From Pseudomonadales bacterium (lineage in GTDB: Bacteria > Pseudomonadota > Gammaproteobacteria > Pseudomonadales > Azotimanducaceae): a DNA stretch of 64,000 nucleotides. The notes beneath the pieces were generated by a model. That model ran no database searches. It worked only from the letters and a program-made list of their open reading frames with translations, and was not told the origin of the DNA. How positions within the stretch are numbered: position 1 is the stretch's first letter; the number at the start of each line of letters is the position of its first letter. The stretch spans positions 35,042 through 99,041 of the forward strand of contig JANQFF010000103.1 of the NCBI GenBank assembly GCA_028277965.1. Reading direction: 5' to 3'. Positions 57,525 to 64,000 of the stretch are shown piece by piece. Position numbers and translations under genes: made by a program.

Positions 57525-58901
57525 ATGAAAACAAGACTAGTTACTCTCCTGATGTGCCTGGGCTTCGGTGTTAACACCCTCATGGTGAGCGTAAACGCAG
57601 AGGGTGCACTGCCGCTGAGCGTGCCGGGTGAAGGGGATCTTCCGAGCCTTGCGAACATGTTGGAAACAGTAAATCCGGCGGTCGTGAACATAGCCACGTA
57701 CACAACCGTGCAGTACAGCAATCCGCTGCTTGATGACCCATTCTTCCGCCGCTTCTTCAACATTCCCCGCAATGCGCCCCGTGGCCGACGCACGCAGAGT
57801 GCGGGCTCAGGAGTTGTGGTCGACGCCGAGAACGGCTATATCGTGACGAACAACCACGTGATCGCCCGGGCGGACGAGATCACGGTGCATCTGGCGGACG
57901 GCAGGGCGCTCCAGGCGGAACTGGTTGGCCGGGATCCTCAAGTAGACCTTGCTGTGCTCAAGGTTGAAGCCGATAACCTGTCAGCCGTTGATTTTGCTGA
58001 CAGCGCCGATGTTCGTGTCGGTGACTTTGTGGTCGCCATCGGTAACCCGTTTGGGCTAAACCAGACAGTCACGAGTGGCATTGTCAGCGCCCTTGGCCGC
58101 AGCGGGCTCGGGATTGAAGGTTACGAAGACTTCATACAGACGGACGCCGCCATCAACCCAGGCAACTCGGGTGGGGCGCTGGTTGACCTTGCCGGTGACC
58201 TCGTTGGTATAAACACCGCAATACTTGCGCCAACCGGGGGAAACGTTGGGATTGGCTTTGCAATTCCGGCCAACATGGTGGGCGCCATCATGCAGGAGCT
58301 CATAGACCACGGTGAGGTTCAGCGCGGCCTGCTAGGTGTATCTGTTCAGGCGCTCAACGCTGAACTTGCTCAGGCTTTCGCTGTGGAACGTCGTGATGGG
58401 GTTGTGGTTGTGGACGTCGAACCGGGCAGTGCCGCCGAGGCCGCTGGTCTCGCTCCGGGGGACATCATCACCAGGGTTGGCCGTCGTGAGATTAGGCGCC
58501 TGTCAGACTTTCATAGCCAGGCAGCGGTAATGTTCATCGGCGACGAAGTGGACGTGGAAATCCTCCGGGATGGCGAGACGGAATACCTCACGTTGGAGCT
58601 TGCCGAAAATACCCAACAGCAGGTTCTCGGGCGACGTGTGGACAACAAGCTGACTGGCATTGAACTCGAGAATTTCTGGAACCCGGACGACGGCGCCAGC
58701 TCCGGGGTACTTGCAACGTATGTAGATACGCGCAGTAAGCCATACGCTTACGGGTTGCGGGCAGGTGACGTCATTGTTGGCGTCAATCGGCGGACAGTGC
58801 GGGATATCAATGAGCTCAGGGATGCGGTACTGCTGGATAAACGCCAGATCCTGCTTCGCGTCTATCGCAATGGCCGGTTTGGGACGGTGGTGATCCGTTA
58901 G
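57525..58901 (+). CDS. Periplasmic Do-like serine protease
   Basis: 458 residues with a signal peptide (LVTLLMCLGFGVNTLMVSVN). The trypsin-like triad is H111 in VTNNHVIARA, D141 in DPQVDLAVLK and S215 in NPGNSGGALV. Two PDZ domains follow (about 270-365 and 375-458): RGLLGVSVQALNAELAQAFA, and VLATYVDTRSKPYAYGLRAG. This is the DegP/DegQ class that degrades misfolded envelope proteins. Followed by a REP-like hairpin. Which of DegP or DegQ is not decidable from sequence. Confidence 0.93.
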   Translation: MKTRLVTLLMCLGFGVNTLMVSVNAEGALPLSVPGEGDLPSLANMLETVNPAVVNIATYTTVQYSNPLLDDPFFRRFFNIPRNAPRGRRTQSAGSGVVVDAENGYIVTNNHVIARADEITVHLADGRALQAELVGRDPQVDLAVLKVEADNLSAVDFADSADVRVGDFVVAIGNPFGLNQTVTSGIVSALGRSGLGIEGYEDFIQTDAAINPGNSGGALVDLAGDLVGINTAILAPTGGNVGIGFAIPANMVGAIMQELIDHGEVQRGLLGVSVQALNAELAQAFAVERRDGVVVVDVEPGSAAEAAGLAPGDIITRVGRREIRRLSDFHSQAAVMFIGDEVDVEILRDGETEYLTLELAENTQQQVLGRRVDNKLTGIELENFWNPDDGASSGVLATYVDTRSKPYAYGLRAGDVIVGVNRRTVRDINELRDAVLLDKRQILLRVYRNGRFGTVVIR

Positions 58902-58914
58902 TGTGAACCCTGCC

Positions 58915-58941
58915 ATGTAGGAGCGGCTTCAGCCGCGATTG
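58915..58941. repeat. REP-like hairpin
   Basis: A TGTAGGAGCGGCTTCAGCCG element with one loop change (C for T) and the GCGATT tail lies 14 bases after the Do-like protease stop. Confidence 0.8.
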
Positions 58942-59024
58942 ACGCTACAATGGATGACAAGACTCGAAGAAACAGAGGCGATAGGCACACCTATCGCGAC
59001 GGTGGCTTACCCATAGGAGGAAAC

Positions 59025-59435
59025 ATGACAACGGTACAAGTAGTAGAACAGGTTGCGGCAAGCGCCGATGATGTCTGGAACATTCTGAGCGACTTTGGAG
59101 GCATCAAGGTGGGCGGCCCCATCGAATCTTTCGAGATTGAAGGTGAAGGTGTTGGGGCCGTGCGGACCATCGGTATGGGCGGCGGTCAGGTGATCGAACG
59201 CCTGGATATCTTCGACCCCGACACGAGGACGTTCGCGTACTGCATCCTCAACGAGGACTGTCCTTTGCCGGTTTCCGGCTACTCGGCAAAAGTTGTCATT
59301 AGTGAAGACGAGCAAGGCTGCACCGTCGACTGGACCGGTGAGTTCGAAGCGAAAGGGGATGAGGAAGCTGCCAGCAAGATCGTTCGCGGCATCTACACCG
59401 GTGGGATCGCGGGTGCCCGCAAAGCATTGACGTAA
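59025..59435 (+). CDS. SRPBCC (Bet v1-like) protein
   Basis: 136 residues from the ATG at 59025 with GGAGGAAAC before it; an earlier in-frame ATG lacks a site. VVEQVAASADDVWNILSDFG is the SRPBCC N-terminal strand-helix, and GAVRTIGMGGGQVIERLDIF, with CPLPVSGYSAKVVISEDEQG continue the beta-sheet around a hydrophobic pocket. These proteins bind lipids or polyketides, or act as cyclases. Single gene; function unknown. The downstream palindromic repeat separates it from a convergent nitroreductase. Confidence 0.8.
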   Translation: MTTVQVVEQVAASADDVWNILSDFGGIKVGGPIESFEIEGEGVGAVRTIGMGGGQVIERLDIFDPDTRTFAYCILNEDCPLPVSGYSAKVVISEDEQGCTVDWTGEFEAKGDEEAASKIVRGIYTGGIAGARKALT

Positions 59436-59446
59436 GGGACTCTGCA

Positions 59447-59489
59447 AAAACTAGTAACAATGGGGTCAGACCCCAATGTTACTAGTTTT
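59447..59489. repeat. 43-bp palindromic repeat, copy 2
   Basis: Same element as at 3439-3481: AAAACTAG ends, GGGGTCAGACCCC core, 21-base arms around a central A. The right arm has one substitution (CCCCAATG in place of CCCCATTG). It lies between two convergent gene ends. Confidence 0.9.
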
Positions 59490-59493
59490 CTAC

Positions 59494-60126
59494 CTAACTC
59501 CATTTATCCCAGCGCATCGTTTCTTCCACCGGCAGACGCGTCACGGGGCCGAAGTTTCCCATCGGGTAACCGACCGGGATCAATGCAAACGCTTCCATGT
59601 TGTCCGGAAGGTTGAGTACCGCCTTGGCGGCATCCCGATCGACCAGCCCCAGGGTGGTCGGTGCGGCACCCAGACCGAGCGCGCGGGCTGCGAGCAGCAG
59701 ATTCTGGACGCCAGGCCAGACCGAGCCACCGGCACGAGCGGCTTCACCGGGTGAGACCGGTTCGTCGAACTCGTAACACGCGATGACCAGCGCCGGTATG
59801 TTCTGCATGTTTTCTGCCTGCCAGATGACGGACTCCAACATGCGCTGGCGTTTTTCTGCGCTCTGGTGGGGAAGTTCCCCGGGCCTGCCGGATTGCGGAC
59901 CGATATAGGCGTCCACGGACTTCTTGTTGAGTTCAGCCAGCTTCATCTTCTGCTCTGCATCGCGAACGACAATCCACCGCGCGCTTTGCCGGTTCGATCC
60001 GCTGGGGGCCTGATTTGCAGCATCAATCAGCTTCACGAGCAGCTCTTCCGGCACCTCGGTCGGATGCAGGCGGCGCATTGCCCGGCAGTGGTACATGACA
60101 TCAAAAATGCCCATTTCTTCTGACAT
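59494..60126 (-). CDS. Nitroreductase-family FMN oxidoreductase
   Basis: 210 residues from the ATG at 60126 after GGGAGAA; a longer start lacks family support. FDVMYHCRAMRRLHPTEVPE and QAPSGSNRQSARWIVVRDAE are the FMN motifs; GSVWPGVQNLLLAARALGLG is the second half of the fold. Distinct from the nitroreductase at 35570. The 43-bp palindrome follows its stop. Diverges from the ABM-like gene across 98 bases. Confidence 0.88.
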   Translation of the reverse strand: MSEEMGIFDVMYHCRAMRRLHPTEVPEELLVKLIDAANQAPSGSNRQSARWIVVRDAEQKMKLAELNKKSVDAYIGPQSGRPGELPHQSAEKRQRMLESVIWQAENMQNIPALVIACYEFDEPVSPGEAARAGGSVWPGVQNLLLAARALGLGAAPTTLGLVDRDAAKAVLNLPDNMEAFALIPVGYPMGNFGPVTRLPVEETMRWDKWS

Positions 60127-60224
60127 GACAGTTCTCCCATTTGGTGAACGCTCCATCCTGCCATTCTTATGGCGCTGACCAAACCCCTCCCTGTAGACTC
60201 GTGCGTTTTATGCCGGGGAAAAAC

Positions 60225-60932
60225 ATGGCTGATCAACCCCTGACAGCAATTGTCGAATACCAGATTCGTGCCGAGAACAATTCGATGGACGAGTGGCTGG
60301 AAGTCTGGAAACCCCGTGGTGAAGACGCCCAGATCGGGGAGCCGGAAACGCTCGCGTATGCCACGGCCGTTAACGATGAAGAACCCAGCCAGGTTCTGGT
60401 GTACGAACGCTACCAGCGTCCGGAAAGCCTGCCCATCCACTCCGCCCGGGAAGCGCACAAGACACTGTTGTCCACAATGGGGGAACGTAATATGACCCGG
60501 CGCCGTGTCTTCAGCGGAAGATTCGATGACGGCGATGGATTTGGCTGGTGGGTGCCGTCGGGTGAGCAGGCGGATCCGATCTGTGCGGGAGCCTCGATCA
60601 GCCTCCTTGGTTTGCGCTTCGGTGAAGAGCGCAGTCGTCAGCGTTTTTTTGAACTGACGAGAGAGCACGCCCGCTACTGCTGGGACGCAGAACCTTCAAC
60701 ATGGGTCTACAGCTGTGGTTTTGCGGCGGCTGCCATGGACCGGGAGCTGGATGTTGTTGAGGATGATCTGCTGGGCGTGATGATCTGTGCCGATCGGCAA
60801 GCCGCTGACCAGCATGCAAATGACCCGCGGCACCTGGGTCTCGGCGAAACCATGGCCAATGAGAATCTGGATGTGAAACAGCTGTTCCTGCGTACCTACA
60901 CCACAACCGGGCATGGCTTCCTGTGGCGATGA
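60225..60932 (+). CDS. Two-part ABM-like (dimeric alpha-beta barrel) protein
   Basis: 235 residues from the ATG at 60225 with GGGGAAAAAC before it. EPETLAYATAVNDEEPSQVL, YERYQRPESLPIHSAREAHK belong to the antibiotic biosynthesis monooxygenase-like fold; the C-terminal half (EHARYCWDAEPSTWVYSCGF, CADRQAADQHANDPRH) repeats it in outline, so the protein is probably an internal duplication forming a whole barrel. Function unknown. Its stop overlaps the peptidase ATG. Confidence 0.72.
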   Translation: MADQPLTAIVEYQIRAENNSMDEWLEVWKPRGEDAQIGEPETLAYATAVNDEEPSQVLVYERYQRPESLPIHSAREAHKTLLSTMGERNMTRRRVFSGRFDDGDGFGWWVPSGEQADPICAGASISLLGLRFGEERSRQRFFELTREHARYCWDAEPSTWVYSCGFAAAAMDRELDVVEDDLLGVMICADRQAADQHANDPRHLGLGETMANENLDVKQLFLRTYTTTGHGFLWR

Positions 60933-63793
60933 GGTATGCGCTGGCTGCCCTGCTGTTGTCCTGGGGAGCGTTTGCATACGCGACGGAAGCCACCTTTTTA
61001 GACGACGTCCGTCAGCTCACGTTTGCCGGTAAGCGAGCCGGTGAAGGCTACTTCAGCGCAGACGGTCGTCAGCTGGTGTTCCAGTCCGAGCGGAATGTGG
61101 AGAATCCGTTTTATCAGATCTACTTACTTGATCTTGAAACAGGAGACGTTGACCGGGTTTCTCCTGGATATGGCAAGACAACGTGTGCATGGATTCATCC
61201 GACTGAGGATGCAGTGTTGTATGCCTCCACCCACGAAGATGTGGATGCCCGCGCGAAAATGCAGGAGGAGCTCGATTTTCGGGCCTCCGGTCAGGAGCGT
61301 CGCTACAGCTGGGATTATGACGAACATTTCGAACTGTACCGCGATAATCGAAACGGTGAACGACTCAACCTGACCCGTACACTCGGTTACGACGCAGAAG
61401 GTGCGTGGTCACCGGATGGCAGCAAAATCGTGTTTGCTTCCAACCGGCGCGCCTATGACGGTTCAATGACCGAAGCGGAAGCAAAAATCTTCGAGCACGA
61501 TCCGGCGTACATGATGGACATCTATCTCATGGACGCGGATGGAGGGAACGTCGAGCAACTGACAGACTCTCCCGGTTACGATGGCGGATCGTTTTTCAGC
61601 GCCGATGGTCGTTTAATTACCTGGCGGCGTTTCTCAGAAGACGGATCGCGTGCGGAAATCTTCACAATGGACCTTCACACCCGGGAAGAGAAGCAGCTCA
61701 CCCGGACGGGTGTAATGTCCTGGGCACCCTATTTTCACCCTTCTGGTGATTACCTCATCTACGCCTCAAACAAAGAAGGGTTCGCTAACTTCGAACTTTT
61801 TCTGGTCGACGCTGCAGGTCAGAGTGAACCGGTGCGTGTCACAACCACGGAAGGGTTCGACGGCCTGCCGGTTTTTTCGCCCAATGGTGAGCAGCTCGCG
61901 TGGACCTCCAACAGGACACCCGGCAAGCAGAGCCAGATTTTCATCGGAAGCTGGAATGATGCTGCTGCACGAGAGGCGCTTGGAATATCCGGCTCCCACG
62001 CTGTTGACCGCCCCCGGAGGCCACTCGTACAGACCGATTCAGCAATTCGGATAACGGACGCGCGGGCACATCTCGAGCGTCTGACAGCCGATGACATGGA
62101 AGGACGCCTGACCGGGACACCCGGAGAGGCGCTGGCAACCCGGTATGTTGCGGATGTCTTCGCTTCGTTTGGGCTTCAGCCGGGAGGTGAAGACGGTACG
62201 TTCTTCCAGGCATTCAAGTTCACGGCTGGTGCGGATTTGAGCGACGACAACCAACTCGAGATCGATGGTTGGCAAGGGGTGGTTCAGGAAGACTGGCGGC
62301 CACTGGCGCTTTCCCAGAACGGTCGTTTCGAAGCAGCCCCGGTCGTGTTCGCGGGGTATGGCATTGTTGCCCCGGCCGGTGAAGGGCAGCAGGCCTATGA
62401 CTCATATAAAGACCTGGATGTGACGGATAAGTGGGTGATGGTGTTGCGGTTTCAGCCGGAAGACGTCGAAAGTGACGCGCGCAGGCATCTGCTCCGGTTC
62501 GCGGATCTTGGCTACAAAGCCGCACAGGCCAAGCGCAATGGCGCGCTCGGTATAGTTGTCGTCACGGGCCCGCGAGCTGCGGCGAAAGACAGACTTGTAC
62601 CACTGCGAATGAACGCCACAACCGCCACAACCTCAATCGCGGCAGTCTCGATCACCGACGAGGCAGCGCAACGGTTTTTCAAAAGCCGGACGCTGGAAGA
62701 TGTACAGGCTGAATTCGATACGGGTGAACAGGTAGCCGGATTCGATCTCGACGATGTTTCGGTGAGCGCTCAAATTGATGTGATTCGCCGACAGCATGAG
62801 GGTCGCAACGTCATAGGTACCTTGCCTGCAGCGAATCCATCAGGTCTTCCCCCGCTTATCTATGGGGCGCACATCGATCATCTGGGACGCGGTGACGTGC
62901 AGGGATCTCTGGCGAAAGATGATGAGAGCGGTCAGATTCACCGCGGTGCGGATGACAATGCCTCAGGGGTTGCAGGTCTGCTCGAAGCGGCGGAATACCT
63001 GGCATCGCTCGATGATTCCGGAAAGCTGGGATCCGTGCGGGATATACAGTTTGTGGCCTGGTCCGGGGAGGAACTCGGCACTCTCGGCTCAACTCACTTT
63101 GTCGAGCAGCTGGCGGGTCACGGTGATCTTGCCGACAAGGTCTCTGCCTATCTGAACATGGATATGATTGGGCGCGTGGAAGAAACCGCCTACCTACAGG
63201 GCACGGGATCGAGCAGTGTCTGGGCGTCGGAAATCGAGCGGCGTAATGTACCTGTTGGCTTACCCGTGAGTTTGAGCGCTGATCCCTACCTCCCAACCGA
63301 TTCCACGCCGTTCTATCTGAAACGGGTTCCGGTCCTTGCAGCCTTCAGCGGTGTTCACGAGGAGTATTCAACGCCTCGCGATACCGCGGATCTCATTAAC
63401 TACGAAGGTCTCATCGATATCACACGCCTCATGACCGGGATCGCACGATCGCTTGCGCGATCCACGGACGAGCCGGATTACGTTGAAGTGGAGCGGGAAC
63501 AGACAGGCGGTCGTTCCATGATGCGTGTCTATCTCGGCACCATCCCGTCTTATGCAGAGGAAGAGGGCCTTGTTGGCTTGCGTCTCCAGGGCGCGGTCAA
63601 AGGATCTCCCGCTGAAAAAGCAGGCATAGAGCCGAACGATGTGATTGTTGGGCTTGCCGGTGTGGACGTGGAAACCATCTACGATTTCATGGGAGCGATG
63701 AACGGGCTGAAAGCAGGTGAAGTGTCCACTGTCGTTGTGATGCGAAATGGTGAGCGGGTGGAACTCACGATCATCCCGGGTACGCGGGAGTAG
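60929..63793 (+). CDS. Secreted propeller + M28 peptidase + PDZ protein
   Basis: 954 residues from an ATG that overlaps the previous stop; an upstream GTG is less likely. A signal peptide (YALAALLLSWGAFAYATE) is followed by a TolB-like/PD40 propeller (about 20-345) with repeats such as GAWSPDGSKIVFASNRRAYD and PYFHPSGDYLIYASNKEGFA. A protease-associated insert and an M28 zinc aminopeptidase domain come next (GAHIDHLGRG, GADDNASGVAG, SGEELGTLGS, NMDMIGR, VHEEYSTPRD supply the ligands). A C-terminal PDZ (VKGSPAEKAGIEPNDVIVGL) ends the protein. It probably degrades peptides in the periplasm. Confidence 0.9.
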   Translation: MRYALAALLLSWGAFAYATEATFLDDVRQLTFAGKRAGEGYFSADGRQLVFQSERNVENPFYQIYLLDLETGDVDRVSPGYGKTTCAWIHPTEDAVLYASTHEDVDARAKMQEELDFRASGQERRYSWDYDEHFELYRDNRNGERLNLTRTLGYDAEGAWSPDGSKIVFASNRRAYDGSMTEAEAKIFEHDPAYMMDIYLMDADGGNVEQLTDSPGYDGGSFFSADGRLITWRRFSEDGSRAEIFTMDLHTREEKQLTRTGVMSWAPYFHPSGDYLIYASNKEGFANFELFLVDAAGQSEPVRVTTTEGFDGLPVFSPNGEQLAWTSNRTPGKQSQIFIGSWNDAAAREALGISGSHAVDRPRRPLVQTDSAIRITDARAHLERLTADDMEGRLTGTPGEALATRYVADVFASFGLQPGGEDGTFFQAFKFTAGADLSDDNQLEIDGWQGVVQEDWRPLALSQNGRFEAAPVVFAGYGIVAPAGEGQQAYDSYKDLDVTDKWVMVLRFQPEDVESDARRHLLRFADLGYKAAQAKRNGALGIVVVTGPRAAAKDRLVPLRMNATTATTSIAAVSITDEAAQRFFKSRTLEDVQAEFDTGEQVAGFDLDDVSVSAQIDVIRRQHEGRNVIGTLPAANPSGLPPLIYGAHIDHLGRGDVQGSLAKDDESGQIHRGADDNASGVAGLLEAAEYLASLDDSGKLGSVRDIQFVAWSGEELGTLGSTHFVEQLAGHGDLADKVSAYLNMDMIGRVEETAYLQGTGSSSVWASEIERRNVPVGLPVSLSADPYLPTDSTPFYLKRVPVLAAFSGVHEEYSTPRDTADLINYEGLIDITRLMTGIARSLARSTDEPDYVEVEREQTGGRSMMRVYLGTIPSYAEEEGLVGLRLQGAVKGSPAEKAGIEPNDVIVGLAGVDVETIYDFMGAMNGLKAGEVSTVVVMRNGERVELTIIPGTRE

Positions 63794-64000
63794 GAATCGT
63801 CACGCTGAATGATCTGGCGACCTCCCTTTGGACGGTTAGCCGCGATAGAGAACACCATTCTGCTCGAGTACTCGCGATTAATGCTAAGCCATTCTTTAGC
63901 CAGTGCCTCAGAGTCAGGGAAAATAGCCTCTGCTGGGCATTCAATAATTCACCCAACGCGTCCATATCCTTATTCAAAATACAGACTTTTGCTTTTTCAG
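63771..64000 (-). CDS. Possible C-terminal fragment of a GHMP-type kinase, entering from the right edge
   Basis: A minus-strand frame is open from the window edge to a stop at 63771. KVCILNKDMDALGELLNAQQ, then RLFS resembles the helix near the end of GHMP kinases such as mevalonate kinase (pattern D-x-x-x-LG-LMN-x-x-x-LL), but the next residues do not continue the family and instead cross REP-like sequence and the end of the peptidase gene. The tail is AT-richer than its surroundings. It may be a decayed gene or chance; low confidence. Confidence 0.25.
   Translation of the reverse strand, partial: EKAKVCILNKDMDALGELLNAQQRLFSLTLRHWLKNGLALIASTRAEWCSLSRLTVQREVARSFSVTIPTPAYPG
63794..63900. repeat. 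Degraded REP-like sequences after the M28 gene
   Basis: GGTTAGCCGCGATAG at about 63834-63848 and CTCGCGATTAATGCTAAGCC at about 63872 resemble halves of the window's REP-like element with changes. The rest of 63794-64000 shows no plus-strand gene. Confidence 0.45.

Overview
The window reads as one continuous stretch of a Gram-negative bacterial chromosome, most likely from a free-living aerobic gammaproteobacterium, possibly marine and uncultivated. The evidence is two RND-type export systems, a TRAP carboxylate transporter, a three-gene proton-translocating transhydrogenase, Tat and lipoprotein signals, a periplasmic Do-like protease, and scattered REP-like hairpins built on GAGCGGCTTTAGCCGCG. 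The taxonomic placement is inference, since no rRNA or other marker is present. Genes are tightly packed, with many 1-14 base start/stop overlaps. No tRNA, rRNA, CRISPR array, integrase or complete insertion sequence was seen, and no gene-free stretch exceeds 300 bases.

Layout. 1-6.5 kb (minus strand): the 3'-truncated end of an MMPL/RND exporter, a PurN-like formyltransferase, a MaoC-type double hot-dog protein, a 43-bp palindromic repeat and a TRAP transporter (dctPQM). 6.7-9.5 kb: pntAA-pntAB-pntB, closed by a clear intrinsic terminator. 9.6-15.1 kb: a TetR regulator leading a flavin oxidoreductase, two SnoaL-like proteins, a secreted sulfatase and a DUF3179 protein, which looks like a catabolic unit for a sulfated compound. 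15.2-19.3 kb: an RND efflux adaptor and pump. 19.4-23.5 kb: two ferritin-like paralogues (one with all diiron ligands, one with none), two small SCP2-like proteins, an FmdB zinc ribbon and a metallo-beta-lactamase-fold protein. This is the strongest candidate for an undescribed enzyme system.

23.6-30.9 kb: assorted small genes, including a BlaI/M56 pair in which the peptidase is fused to TPR-like and TonB C-terminal segments. 30.9-34.7 kb (minus): DUF2141, a Tat-exported carotenoid-cleavage-oxygenase homologue and a LytS/LytR-type two-component pair in one apparent operon. 34.9-43.3 kb: a MarR regulator, a nitroreductase with an MFS transporter, a CoxG-S-L-M molybdenum hydroxylase of the form II (AYRGAGR) type, and a quinone oxidoreductase. 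43.4-48.7 kb: a perfect sigma-54 promoter match, a 52-residue acidic peptide, a hairpin that would bury the ribosome-binding site of the next gene, a PQQ/heme c dehydrogenase lipoprotein, a DUF885 lipoprotein and a second metallo-beta-lactamase-fold protein.

48.7-64 kb: a fused class III CoA-transferase with a persulfide dioxygenase-rhodanese fusion (minus), then panB-panC-coaX for pantothenate and CoA, DUF1326/DUF2182, an MFS transporter, a Do-like protease, an SRPBCC protein, a nitroreductase, a two-part ABM-like protein and a large secreted propeller/M28/PDZ peptidase. Two repeat families punctuate the window: REP-like hairpins, two of which supply the 3' ends of genes, and two copies of a 43-bp palindrome centred on GGGGTCAGACCCC.
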